DNA of 64,000 bases from Dastarcus helophoroides (Eukaryota; Arthropoda; Insecta; Coleoptera; Bothrideridae), in NCBI GenBank assembly GCA_028583605.1, contig CM053327.1, positions 5,827,316 to 5,891,315 of the forward strand, written 5' to 3'. This document shows, in pieces, positions 1 to 11,604 of this stretch. The notes beneath the pieces are model-generated. The model was not told the DNA's origin, searched no databases, and was given only the letters and a program-made list of their open reading frames with translations. Both the position numbers and the translations under genes were made by a program. Position 1 is the stretch's first letter, and the number at the start of each line of letters is the position of its first letter.

Positions 1-795
1 CCAACTTCCAAACTAATTAATGGTTATTTTTGAAAGATGCCTCGGACTGAACTTCATTCAACATATTTCAGTTCGACGAGACGGCGGGAGGTCGCAAAAA
101 ATTGTTAATTAGAGAACGCCACCTTTTAATAAAAATAAAAACTCTCGAAAATTCGATCGAAAAACTAGATCGAGCGCCAGACGAAGTTGTAATCTTTAAT
201 AATGAACCCCATTTTCTCGTCTCTGTACTCTTTAATAAACTCCTTTATCTCTTGTCGACTTTAGTCCGCCGAAGCTTTTCATTTTGATTTTGTCTTGGTG
301 CGCCACGACGCCTCATACATTCGCACTGACGGAAAATAACGCCGTGAGATGGAAAACAGGCCATTTGTATCCGCATCTAATCAGATGAACTACTACAACA
401 CGACAGCGTAGACATCGGAGGATTTAAATATTACACTTCTCCTTGTGAAAGCATCGACTTACAGATATTCCACAAATCTGGTTCGGTTAGATTTTGCAAT
501 TCATATGCATTGAATTTGAAAGCTGGAAGATATATTTTTATTTCTGTGTATTGGTTGCACCACGAGGGAAGATTCTTAATTAATCAGAATGCGCCAGGGA
601 TGGTAGAACATCGATGATCGATCTAATAATTGAGCTTAAAACCTTAATGTTCTCTAGAAATGTCCAACACTAAATTTTCAGTCGAAAGCAGAATGGAATT
701 TTTCAATTTATTAAAGTTTACATTTCACTCCCAATCTTGTGCCTATTTCATCTATTTTTAAATGGCCCATTCCAGTTAAATTAAATAATGGCCGC
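1..795. other. Non-coding sequence, no gene seen
   Basis: No reading frame of credible composition or recognised domain occurs here. The stretch around 100-480 is less AT-biased than its surroundings and contains no tract or inverted repeat that I can see, so it may be single-copy host DNA. Positions 521-600 resemble 9191-9266 (separate entry). Whether it is intergenic or intronic cannot be told. Confidence 0.5.
521..600 (+). repeat. Short dispersed repeat, copy 1
   Basis: Roughly 80 bases resemble 9191-9266 in the same orientation. Shared blocks include the A/T run ATATATTTTT and the run GTACCACGARGGAAGRTTCT with scattered substitutions, ending near a CCAGGG. By eye about 75 percent of positions agree. 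No inverted ends or target duplication are visible, so the type of repeat is unknown. Confidence 0.45.
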
Positions 796-799
796 AGAT

Positions 800-1590
800 G
801 TTCCTTCTTTTCTTCCTTTTTTTCGTATTTCATTTCTTCTTTACCTCTTTCCTTTCGTCCTTCTTCTTTTCCTTCCTTTCTTCCGTTCTGCATTCTTTCC
901 CTTCCTTCATTTCTTTCTTGATTTTTATTTCTCCCTTTCTTCCTTCCTTCCTTCCTTCCTTCCTTTCTTTCTGCCTTCCTTCCTTTCTTCTTTCGTTTCT
1001 TCCTGCTTTCCTTTCTTCCTCCCTTTCTTGCTTCATTCCTTTCTTTTTCCTTTTTTTCTGCTTTCCTTTCTTTCTACCTTTCTTTCATCCTTTCTTCCTT
1101 TCTTCCTTCCTTCCTTCCTTCCTTCTTCTTCCTTCCTTCCTTCTTCTTTCTTCCTTCCTTCTTCTTCCTTTTTTCTTCCTTCCTTCTTCTTCCTTCCTTC
1201 CTTCCTTCCTTCCTTCCTTCCTTCCTTCCTTCTCTCCTTCCTTCCTTCCTTCCTTCCTTCCTTTCCTCCTTCCTTCCTTCCTTCCTTCCTTCCTTCCTTC
1301 CTTCTCCTTCCTTCTTCCTTCCTTCCTTCCTTCTTCCTTCCTTCTTCTTCCTTCCTTCCTCTTCCTTCCTTCCTTCCTTTCCTTCCTTCCTTCCTCTCCT
1401 TCCTTCCTTCCTTCTTCCTTCCTCTTCTTCCTTCCTCCTTCTTTCTTCCTTTCCTTCCTTCCTTCCTTTCTTCCTTTCTTCCTTCCTTTCTGCTTCATTC
1501 CTTTCTTCTTTCCTTCTTCTTCCTTCCTTACTTCCTTCCTTCCTTTCTTCCTTCTTTCCTATCTTTCCTCCCCTTTTCCTTTCTTCGCCT
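800..1590. repeat. TTCC/TTC polypyrimidine microsatellite tract
   Basis: Nearly 800 bases are almost pure pyrimidine on the + strand, made mainly of TTCC units mixed with TTC, TTTC and TCC variants. Both edges are degenerate and the middle (about 1100-1460) is the purest. Long open frames cross it on both strands only because the repeat lacks stop codons: they read as Phe/Leu/Pro/Ser on + and Lys/Arg/Glu/Gly on -, and are not genes. A tract of this length can form triplex (H-DNA) structures and is prone to length change and assembly error. Confidence 0.95.
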
Positions 1591-1599
1591 TACTCAATA

Positions 1600-2520
1600 A
1601 AAAATCTTTTTTCACGTTTTTTTTTTATTTCAATTTTTTAATGCTCAAGTTCTTAACGCCGATCCAAAAATATTGATTTAAAAATATTTTGATATTTTCA
1701 GTGAAATTTCAAGTTTAAAAATGGAGATTTCTGGAAAAATCAAACGCTTGAATTCGCAAGTTTGTAATTAAAGTTGACAAAGCAAGCTTGGAATCTTGAA
1801 TTTTTTTAATATCAATTTTATTTTTTCTTTTCCAAATTATGAAGTTTTTCGAAAAATTGTGAATTTGACGTTAACAACAATTTAAGTTTATTATCAAAAT
1901 TTGCATATTTGCTAGATATTTAGTGTTCTGAGTTAAAATTTGGGGATAAAGTCAAATCTTCGGGTTCCGCCGAAATTTCGGTAATTAAAGTAGCATTTAT
2001 TGCCGAGTTTAAACTTGTATTTTGTAAATTTTCTTTGTTAATATTGTGTCTCTAAATTGAAAATTTTAATCTTTTATCTTAAAAAATTTTATTTTTCAAG
2101 TCGTAATTAAAAAAAAAACTGTTGATGATTGGTTTAAACCCAAAATCTCAGGCATTTACTTATAATTTCCTGTTGAATCCCAATCTTTTAATAAATTTTG
2201 AGTTTTTTCTCTAGAACTAAACTTTTTTTCAAAATTTAGGCTTTTTTTCCTATCAGATCAAAATGAAATCAATATTCGAAATGTTCTCAGGAAGTTTCTA
2301 GACCGAAGTTATGATTTTAGAGCAATCGACTTTTAAAATATGTAATTGAGATTTTGATTTAATAATTTTAACATTTTTATTCTTAATTCAAAATTCTAAC
2401 TTCAGCCCCTAAATTTTGATTTTTTTAATTGCAAGCATTTCTAAAAAAAAATTCTCTTTAACTAATGCTCATTCAGCCCCAAGGCACTCATAATCAATAT
2501 CCGTGATATCTCAAAGAATA
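1600..2520. repeat. AT-rich degenerate sequence
   Basis: The stretch consists of runs of A and T broken by short words such as TTTCGA, AAATTT and GTCAAA, in no fixed period that I can see. No coding frame or RNA gene is evident. It is the first of several blocks of this kind in the window. Confidence 0.55.
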
Positions 2521-2524
2521 AAAA

Positions 2525-2754
2525 ATATACAAGGTGATTCTAAATAAAATATCGTAAATTTAGGATCGTATTTTATTCAAATATCTGCACAAGTTTCGCA
2601 ACTATTAGTTAAAAACTATAATCAGGAACTAATCTGCCACAGTCCTGTAACTCGAAAACGAAGAATTTTACGACACATGTTTGTACTGACTTTTCGTCTT
2701 GATCTTGATCTTGACTTGAATTTATATTACTACTTTTAGAATCACCTTGTATAT
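2525..2754. mobile_element. Mariner-type MITE of about 230 bp
   Basis: A perfect 20-bp inverted repeat bounds the element: 2525-2544 reads ATATACAAGGTGATTCTAAA and 2735-2754 is its exact reverse complement. The ends resemble the TATACAGGGTG-type ends of Tc1/mariner elements and include the TA expected at the target. There is no transposase inside, only AT-rich filler with a repeated GATCTT word at about 2698-2712. It is therefore read as a non-autonomous miniature element. Family assignment is by the form of the ends only. Confidence 0.8.
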
Positions 2755-3300
2755 TACATTGGCGTAGGTTTGTGGAGTTAAAGAGTGATATTTTCAGTTA
2801 CATTTCTTTTTACAATCTAAATAAAATCGAAATAATTAAAAAATGCAAATAAGATGTATTTACAAAGAAACTAAGTAAATATTTCACAGACTTTTTTCGA
2901 TGCCTCCCATCAGACCAGACATCCATACATGTTACCAGGTCGGCCCTTGTAACAATTAATCTCATATGACAGTGACTGGAAGACTGAATCTTTTTAGTTA
3001 CACAGACGAATGCTCTTTGGTCTGTATCTGGTAATGTATCAAACAAATGCAAATGTTCGAAATCGACCTGTTACAAAAATGCATTTTCATTAGTGAGTGA
3101 CAAATAATAATCATTCCAACGGTACAAGGAACTTGCGCAACATTTATTACATTACGACTGAATGCTCCTGGTAAAGTACCCGCCTTAAAAGAATGACTTC
3201 AAACGTTCCTGTTGCACATGGCATATAGTAAGTCAGGAATGAGCAAGACGCGGCCCGCCTAACTTTTTTGTGCGGCCCGCCTAAACTCTACTGCTTTACA
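2755..3300. other. Non-coding sequence with a 13-bp GC-rich direct repeat
   Basis: No gene seen. The word GCGGCCCGCCTAA occurs at 3250-3262 and again at 3272-3284, 22 bases apart, in otherwise AT-rich sequence. Such a GC-rich duplicated word is unusual here and might be the end of a decayed transposon, but no partner end was found. Confidence 0.4.
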
Positions 3301-4800
3301 TAAATATTTTGGAAAAGAAAATGTCAAACAAGTTGACGAAAAAAAGAACTTATTTATTTCTTTATTTATCCAAAAACAAGAAACATTTTCCATACTTGGG
3401 AAAAGAAAAACAATAACAGATAATATCGAATTTCGAGATAAAAGTCAAAATTTGGAGAATAAAAGAAATTTTGGACAAGTTAAAATTACCGGGAATCAAA
3501 TTTAAAAAAAATCAGAAATAACAAAGACTTCGAAATAAAAATATCTGATGTTTGAAAATTACCTTAGATTTTCCAGAAATATATTGAACTTTCTAGAAAA
3601 TATTCCAAATATTTAAAAGGAAGTCGAATTTTAATAGGGAAATTGGAATTTGCAATAAATCATATTAAAAATAAAAACCTAACCTTTCTTAAAAGCTCGA
3701 AAAATTCAAAAAAAAAAGTTCAAAATTTTCAAAGGTCTAATTTTTTAAAAAGACGCAATTTTCAGAGTAAGTCGAATTTTAAGAAATAAAAATCCCAATT
3801 TTTAAAAACATTGTTCTCAAAATATAAAATATAGTAAAAATATTGAATTTACAAGAAATCTTTTTCTCGAAATCCCCAAAAATATTTTTCGCAACATTTT
3901 TATTAAAATTTCGATCTAATTTAGAGAAAAGTGAATATTTTCAGAACAATAAAACCATTTGGCCTAAAAGTCGTGATTTGTTGAAAAAGACAAATATTCA
4001 GCAAAATGACAAACTTTTGAAATAAATAAACCATTTTTGAAAAAGTTTAAAAAGTAGGATTATAAAAATAAAATCGAAATTTCAAAAAAGACACATTTTG
4101 AGGAACAGGTGAATTTTATGTAAGAGTCTCTTTTTGAAATATTCAAAATTTTGAAATAAAAAGACGAATTTACCAGAAAAACAAAAAAATTATATAAATA
4201 TTAAATATCGGATATCGGGATAAAAATCAAGATTTCCCGAAAAAGGCAAATTTTAGAAAATGCAAAATTTCTAAAAAAAGTAAAAAAGTAGAATCGAAAT
4301 TTTATACCAAATATTAAGAAAAATATCAAAATTAGGAAACAAAAGCGAAATTTCGAAAAAATTTTGAAATGGACAGAAAATATTTCAAAGCAAGTCAAAT
4401 TTTAAAAAAGTCGAAATTAAAAAAAAATAATAGAAACTTCTAGAAAAAGACGATATACGAGAGAACCTTTGCGAAAAAGATCTAAATTTTGATAAAAAAA
4501 CGTTTAATCTTAGTAAAATTTCAAAATTTCTCAGAAAGAATCAGATTTTATGGAAATTTATAAAATGAGCAAATTTTAGGAAAAAAGTCGAATATTTAGT
4601 TTCTCTTGACTCTTCAAGTCAACCTTGCCCCAACGGGCGTCAGAAAATGTCAAATATTGTGATATTCACCGAAAGTTTGACAAACAAGTTGAAACTTGGT
4701 TGAAAATTTGGTTTAAAAAAAAGAGTTGAAATTTACAAAGAAATTTTCTTTGCAATTTTTGTCCTTTCAGAAAAATTATAAATTTCCAAAAAATATACTT
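3300..4800. repeat. AT-rich degenerate block, A-rich on + strand
   Basis: Fifteen hundred bases are built from loosely repeated words of the form AAAAAGTCGAAATTTTNGAAA. The + strand is clearly A-rich rather than T-rich. No unit aligns cleanly end to end, so this looks like cryptically simple or very old satellite-like DNA. The small open frames within it have Lys/Phe/Asn/Ile composition set by base content and are not supported as genes. Confidence 0.6.
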
Positions 4801-5028
4801 TTTGTTATTTATTTATTTATTTACTTGTAGTCCTAAGAGAGCTTGAAAGTTAATTAGGGGTAATTAATTTTTATCAAAGCCATCTTTGATTCTTTGTCTT
4901 GTATCTTAGTGTCGAAAGAACCATATGTAATAATCCGACGAATATCTGCTTCAACCGTTAAAAATTTTGAAATATTTGTAGGTACAAAAAATTTTTACTT
5001 ATTAATTCTGTATCATATAGAAAAAAAT

Positions 5029-5048
5029 ATACAGGGTGTTCCATTTGA
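5029..5048 (+). repeat. Tc1/mariner-type terminal sequence
   Basis: The run ATACAGGGTGTTCCATTT has the form of a Tc1/mariner inverted terminal repeat. No matching inverted partner was found downstream of the broken Tc1 frame at 5095-5570, so it may belong to a separate, incomplete element. Confidence 0.4.
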
Positions 5049-5094
5049 AAAAACGAAGAAAAATTGCTTCATATTTTAGCCAAATTTAGAAAAG

Positions 5095-5570
5095 AGAGAG
5101 GCATCATCCAAATGCATTAAAGCTTAAGGTTAAATTTCTTGTTTCAGTCATGGTCTGGGGCTGTTGGTCCTCTTAAAGGGTGGGACGACTTTTTGTGATA
5201 GATAAAATGATTAATGCTGGTAAATACATATATAGAAATTCTACAAAATGAGCTATTACCATCCATTCCAATGCTAGCAAATGGAAACCGAGAATATATT
5301 TTCCAACAAGATGGTGCTTCATCCACACAGTAAAGATAGTTAAATTTTTTTAATACACAAAATATACCATTATTAGATTTGCCGTCTAATAGTCAAGACC
5401 TGTCTCCAATAGAAACATTGTAGCATGAAATGAAAAAACAATTAAGAACCAGTCATACACGTCCAAATTGATAAGTTAAATCTAAATTTTGCAAATTACT
5501 GGTGGAGGCACTGCCTATACGTATATTAGCAGATTAAAAGCAAAAGGAAGGCTGTAAACAGTGGCAAAAA
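5095..5570 (+). pseudogene. Tc1-like transposase, C-terminal half, broken
   Basis: Translation in two adjoining frames gives the C-terminal part of a Tc1-family DDE transposase, the enzyme that cuts and pastes elements at TA sites. Visible landmarks in order are VMVWGCW (near 5147), VGRLFVID, IFQQDGASSHT (near 5300, with the second catalytic Asp), IPLLDLPSNSQDLSPIETLW (with the Pro-Ile-Glu glutamate that closes a DD34E triad) and a degenerate basic tail near 5530. A stop follows the WGCWSS stretch and a frameshift lies near 5235, so it cannot be translated whole. The N-terminal paired-type DNA-binding half was not found. It is a dead, 5'-truncated copy. Confidence 0.85.
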
Positions 5571-5599
5571 ATTCCAAATAATCAAGGTTGAATTAATAT

Positions 5600-6060
5600 G
5601 AGACAAATCATAATATCTGTTTTTATATTGTTTTGTTTAAAATTTAATATAGTTGTAAAATAGGTGCATTTTATTTATAATGTAAAGCAGATAATTATTA
5701 CTACTGTTTATTTGTTTATTTTAGTGTTAGTTAACTTTCTTTTAAATTCATATTTAAAAAAAAATTGTTAGTGGTTCAATTCATATGCGACAGGGCTCGT
5801 ACTCTATTTGATAAATCTCTAAGCACAAACTGACAGCCAATGGGTGTAGAAACATGAAATTTCCTACTGTTGTTCCCCATAATACATAGGTGAGCACTAA
5901 AAGAGAATTTTTCAAAATTCAGGTTTGTTAGATAGTTAAATTGGGCATTAACGAATAGGCGATTTTTATGTAAGGAATAATAACGAAAATTGTATTTAAA
6001 ATTGCCTATAAGCATTGAGAGCTGACATCGTTAACCTACAACATTCTCTTTTTAGACATT
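5600..6060. other. Non-coding sequence, nothing assignable
   Basis: No gene is supported. A minus-strand open frame at 5776-6015 is of ordinary composition but shows no domain I recognise. It is discussed among the rejected items. Confidence 0.35.
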
Positions 6061-8650
6061 TTAAAGTTTCGTGTCAAGATTTCGAGTTTATTGTCACACA
6101 ATCGAAAACTTAAGTAATTTTTTTTTAAAGTTATTCCAAAAATTTACCCTTAAAATATGAAATCTTTAATTTACCGAAATTAAACATTTTTTTCAAACTT
6201 CGAATTTTATTGAAACTTTAAGTAGCAGATGATAATTTCGATTTTAAATTTAGGAATATTAAAATGTAAGTTTCCAGAAAAAAAATCAAAATTTCATAAA
6301 AGAAAAAGATTATTTTTAGAAATGTTTCGGTTTTTTTTTCAGAAATTTAGATGTTTTTCCAGTTTTAAATTTCAAGTGGGGATTTCTAATGATTTTTTTT
6401 TTTAATTTCGACTTACGAAATGAAACCCCACATTCATTTATTATTTCTTTAGTTTTTGAGGAAAGTGTTAAAAACCTGAAATCGAAAAAAATCAGAACAA
6501 GTTCAAAGAAATTTTTAATTTTTTTAAACTTTGGGAAATAAAACTTCTTGAATTTTCAATTCTTTTTTATTTAAAATTTTTTCGCATTTTTATATTTTTA
6601 ATTACGATTTTCGAATTTGAAAACTTCTATTATGAATCTTTATTTTAAAATGTCAGAATAGCAAGAAGTGCAAATTTGGACTTTCTTGGGATTAATGTCC
6701 GATAAAATATTGATGAAAAATTATACAATTAAAATACATTATTCTCGAAATTTTAAATTAAAATTTCCTATCTAAAGTTAAAATTTCGAGACCAAAGTCA
6801 AAACGCTGGGATTAAAGTCAATAACACTTTTGAAAATCTACAAAACTATTTATCGAAATTTGGAATGATGTCGAAATTTCGAGAAGAAATTTCAAAGTGT
6901 TTAAAAAAAATGGTTGTCCACAATTTGCGCTAAACATCATAATTTTTGAATCAAAGCCAGAATTTCGTCTTATTATTTTCTTTCAAAAAAAACCCTTTTT
7001 GGATTTTAAACTCGTAAATTCTTCCAACTTTCGACTGTTTGTAACTTTTTATTGAAAATTTAAAAATTCGCAATTTAAAAAATATTAGAAATTTTCAGGA
7101 ACAAAAAAGCTCTACATTCTCAAAAAATTTTTAAAATATCAATCAAAATTTTGAACAAAGGTAGATATTTAAAAAAAAAAACAAATTGTGAAAAGTTACA
7201 ATTTCGAGAAAATATCAAAACTTTGATTATATAAAAGTGGAAATTTTCAGAAAGAGTGAATATGCTGAAAAAAGCTCGAAAATTTGCCAAAATTTTGAAA
7301 TTTTGGAAAAAAAATCAATTTTTGAAATAAGTGAAAATTAAAAAAGTCAATTTTTTGAAAGAAAGTCTAATTTGCGGCGCCAGAGAAAGAAGTTAAAATT
7401 TTTAAATGAAAAGTCGAGAATTTCAGATATATTCAAAACAGAGAAATTGTCAAAAATTTGAACAACGGTGGATATAGTCAAAAAAAAGCTAGAAGTTTTT
7501 CAAAATAAGATTTTTAATATAATCAAATATATGAAAAAAGCAAAATTTTGAAAAAAAATCAAAATTTTGAAAAAATTTACAATTTTGAAGAAAGCCACAG
7601 TTTTGCGAAAATATTAAAATGTTGTCAACATTTTTTAAAAAGTTCAAAAATAAATCAAAACTTAGAGGCAAAATTATTAAGGTCTTAAAATTTGAAAAAG
7701 GTGAAAATTAAATAAAAAATGGAAATTCGAAGTTTTCAAAATATAAAGTCGAAATGTTAAAGAAAGTCGAAATGTTCAAAATGCCAAGATTTTTAATAAA
7801 TATCAAAGTTAAACGTCATTATCAGAGAATTCAAAAAGTTGAATTTAAAAAAAAATCAAACACTTAAAAAAAGTCAATGTTTTCAAAAGTCTAAACTTTC
7901 AAAAAATTCAAATTTTAAAATAGAATTCAAATGTTTTGAAAAAATCGAATTTAGAAGCAGTCAGATTTGGTAGAAATTTCGAGTCAAAATTAAAAAAAAA
8001 ACATTTTCATTAATAAGAACAGATATTTGAAAAAACGGGACATTTTTTTAAAAACTTCAAAACTTCGAGGCAAGTCGAAACATTTAAAAAATTTAAAATA
8101 TTGAATAGAAAATGCTTAAAAGGGTTAAAATTACAAAAAAAATTAATAAAGACAAAAATTATAAAAATTAATCAGTTAAAGAAAATCAAAATTTATCCAA
8201 ATAAGACAAGATTATAAAGAAGTTGAAATTTTTAAAAAGGCATAATTTAGAAAACATTCGAAATTTTCAAAATTGAGTCAAAATTTCAAGAAAATTTTGA
8301 GGGTCGTTTTGAGGGTCGAACGAGAAAAGATCGACATTGTAAAAAAATTGGATATTTTCAAATGTCGAAATCTTCGAAACAGGTCGATAATACAAATCAA
8401 AGTCTTCAAAAAAGTCAGAATATTCTAAAAGGGACCCAAGAATTCTCTCTCTTCTTTCATGCAGAAAAAGGCGCGAGTATCAGCTAGTGTTTGATAAAAG
8501 AAGTCAAATTTTATAAATAAATTCGAAATTTCAAAAGAAAAAGACAAATTTTGTAAAAACAGTATACAAAATTTGAGAAAAAGATAGAAATGTCGAAAAA
8601 ATGTTTCCAGAAAAGGATGAATTCTGAAAAATTGGAAAATCTTCCAATTA
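6060..8650. repeat. Long AT-rich degenerate block
   Basis: About 2.6 kb of the same AAAATTT/TCGAAA word soup seen at 3300-4800. The first part (to about 7000) is T-rich or mixed on the + strand and the later part (about 7080-8640) is strongly A-rich, so base skew changes within the block. No gene, no clear tandem unit and no terminal repeats could be found. Open frames inside are composition artefacts. Confidence 0.6.
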
Positions 8651-8959
8651 AATACATATAAATTTTCGTTTTGCTGCATGAACCAGAGGGGGGCAAGCAT
8701 CCCACCATACGCTGTTTTAGTTACGTATATGATTTTGAAAAAACTTATGTTTGGAAACAATTATTTTTCGTAATGGAAATAGTTAAAAGGAACCGCAGGT
8801 TCAGACTAAATAACGTACGACTGGAAAATTGTGTGCGAATTGCTGTGGCAAATTTGACAAAGAAACAACTCCAAAATTCTCATTATAGTTTGTTTAAGAT
8901 TTTTTTTCCCATAATAATTTCCCTTTTTTTTATTTCTATTATGTATTTTAATTAACTAA

Positions 8960-9810
8960 TTTTTGTAGTACTTTTGTTATTTTAGTTTTGTTAATATAAA
9001 ATCAATAATTGGTGTTAATCATCTTATCTAGCGTTCATATTTTCCTTACATGCTCATCCCTGTAGTAAGTAGTGTTTAGTAAACGGTGTGTCCCGACACA
9101 CTGGTGTTTCGGCTAAGGTTCTCAGGTGTATTGCTCAAATAATAAACTTGAAAACATTAAATCGTTAAATAAAATCGCATAAAAGAACATTTGGAAGTTG
9201 TGAAATATATTTTTGTTTCTTTGTATTCAGTGTACCACGAAGGAAGGTTCTTAATGAGCCAGGGGGCGAATTAAACGGGCCACCGTTGAAATATCCAGGT
9301 TAATTGGTCGTAAAAGAATGAAAAGTAAAAGAAATGGAAATGGGATGTTTTGTAAGTAATGCATAAAAGCTACATCAAAGGAATAATTGGAGCAAATTGA
9401 TTAATATTTCATATTTCATTTATTACACTTTGTTCCTTTCATAAATTCATTTACCTGTAAAATTTCGCAAAATATAAATTTTAATATTTCCGGATTATCG
9501 AAAAACAAAAGCAACATTCACTGAAGCAATTAATTTACGCCTCATTAACGCAATTGGAAAAAAATTCGCTTCAGTTGCGGCACAAGCGGAATGAAAAAAA
9601 ATTAACTTCAAGAGAAAATCGAGATTTTGAAATAAAGTTGAAAACTTACTGAAAGAAAGGGAAAACTAAAACAGTAATCTCGAAGTTTTGCGAAAAAATA
9701 GTCGAAATTCCTATTTACCTATTTTTGGAAATATAGCGACAAATTTTCGAAGCAGAATAAATTGCAAGTATACACCGTGGCACTCATTTATTTCTTAATC
9801 TTTTTAATCC
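8960..9810. other. Non-coding sequence including short repeat copy 2 (9191-9266)
   Basis: No gene seen. Positions 9191-9266 resemble 521-600. The stretch 9045-9125 contains the small palindromic pair GTGTGTCCCGACACAC, whose role is unknown. Confidence 0.4.
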
Positions 9811-9813
9811 TAT

Positions 9814-10911
9814 AGCTAATGACGAATTTAGGGAAGGTATTTTAGGTAAGTTGAAATTATAAAAGGCATAACCATTTCAATTTAGTGAATCAGAAATAAA
9901 CGGTCGGGGAAGGTGATTGCGGTTATTTAACTACTGCGCAGCCTCCAAAGTTAGCAAAAAATTAATCAAAAATAAAATATATTCCTTAGGCAGTTTGAAA
10001 TTATTTTAATATTTATTTTTGGCATTTATAGAACCCAGAAATAAAAATCCCAGGCTATTTGGATGATTTTGAAGTACAACCCGACTGTCCCGAATTTGTA
10101 TTATTCTAATGCAGGCCACGACGAAATGAATCGAGCAGTTTCTCAAAAAGTAAGGAATCTACGACTTTCAAAATTTGAGAGTATTTAATTGTCACCAAAG
10201 GCAACTTAACTAGATTATTTGGAATTTCCGGTTATACCGAAAGGAGATTATTTTAAATAGCACACTCGATATATTATTTTATTTTTAGATTCTATTAGTT
10301 CTAGTATTAGTTTTTGGAATATTTACATTTGTATTCTGGAACATAATAATTAACATAAAATTTTAAATAACTCAAAAACTATTACACTTGGGCATAGAAC
10401 ATTATACATAGAATATTATATAAAATGCAAAAATAAAATAATATACTGAGTGTGCTACTTAAAATAAGAAATTTGACATCTACTTCCGGTATAACAGGAA
10501 AGGACATCATATTCAAAATAATCTAATTAAGTTGACCTTGAATGCAATTAAATCCTCTCAAATTTTCAAAATTGTAGAAACTTTATTTTCTACTAAACTG
10601 TTCGACTCTTTTCGTCATGGTACAACTTGCATAATTCAAATTCGGGGCAGTCAGGTTGTACTTTAAAAGCGCTCAAACTGTCTAGGATTTTTATTTCTGG
10701 GTTCTATAAATGCCAAAAATAAATATTAAAATAATTCCAAGTTGCCTAAAGAATATATATTTTTTTTTGATAATTTTTTTGCTGCGCAGTGGTTAAATAA
10801 CCGCAAACACTCTCTTCGACCGTTCATTTTAGAATCGCTAAATTGAAATGATTATGATTTTTTATAACTTAAACTTGCCTAAAATCCCTTCCCTAAATTC
10901 ATCATCAGCTC
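9814..10911. mobile_element. Foldback element, about 1.1 kb
   Basis: The left arm at about 9814-10287 is matched in reverse complement by the right arm at about 10433-10911, with a central spacer of some 145 bases. Matching blocks run from the outer ends (AATTTAGGGAAGG on the left, CCTTCCCTAAATT on the right), through AACCCAGAAATAAAAATCC, to the inner GTAGCACACTC and TATATTATTTTATTTTT. The arms differ by many substitutions and small indels, so the copy is old. No transposase lies in the spacer. Long arms and a short unique centre fit a foldback-type or long-TIR non-autonomous element. A target duplication was not recognisable. Confidence 0.85.
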
Positions 10912-11600
10912 TCCGACTATTATTTATTGTACTAACTCAATCTTTTTTTTTAATTGTAGAATTTCATGAACTGTATTGCCAAAATAAACACTTTCGAATT
11001 CCTACTAAATTCAAAGCCTATACTACGTCAGTTTTTAACAGTAAAATTTCAGGAATTCATATTAAGGATTTTTTGTTATAAAAATATCTGGTTTCACCGC
11101 CCCCTATATTGGGCTTGTAGCGAACTTTATTAAAAACTTTTAAGTAGCTACCATGTTATGAAAAAAAAATTCTTGTTAAATACTTTATCGTGTCATTGAA
11201 AATTAAATTAAATCTTTATCGATAATAATTATTAACCTCATAATATTATAGCATTATAGCAGCTTCATAATAACTTAGTAGCACATAATACGTTAGTTAC
11301 CTATCATAATACCCTAGATACAAATTTTATTTCAAAAATTTGTTTATTGTTTTGTCATCGTTGTCAATGATACGCTAAAGCTTGAAATGCAACTTGATTA
11401 TTAGCGATTTTAACAATCTTGGATGTGTCAGTGTTCCGAACTTAGGGGTTTTCCCCACAAATTTGGGGGTAAATAAGCCAAGAGGGATTTTTTTAGGGGA
11501 CTTATATTTTTAGGGGAATTATTAGGGACTTCTTAATCTACAAGTATAGACGGAGGATAAACCAATCTAGCCAATCATATTAATTTGTTGACTTAACTAT
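10912..11600. other. Non-coding sequence, nothing assignable
   Basis: AT-rich sequence with no supported gene or repeat structure. A run of GGGG-containing words around 11445-11525 is a little unusual but too degenerate to interpret. Confidence 0.4.
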
Positions 11601-11604
11601 TTAA

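Noticed and set aside
788..1676. Long open frames of Phe/Leu/Pro/Ser and, on the other strand, Lys/Arg/Glu/Gly
   Set aside because: They are produced by the TTCC microsatellite, which has no stop codons in several frames.
5776..6015. 79-codon minus-strand frame with an ordinary-looking second half
   Set aside because: No recognisable domain, no neighbouring coding signal, and no repeat copy to compare. Chance cannot be excluded.
8671..8955. 94-codon plus-strand frame with a basic centre that vaguely recalls a transposase C-terminus
   Set aside because: No motif specific enough to assign it; the end is hydrophobic filler from T-rich DNA.
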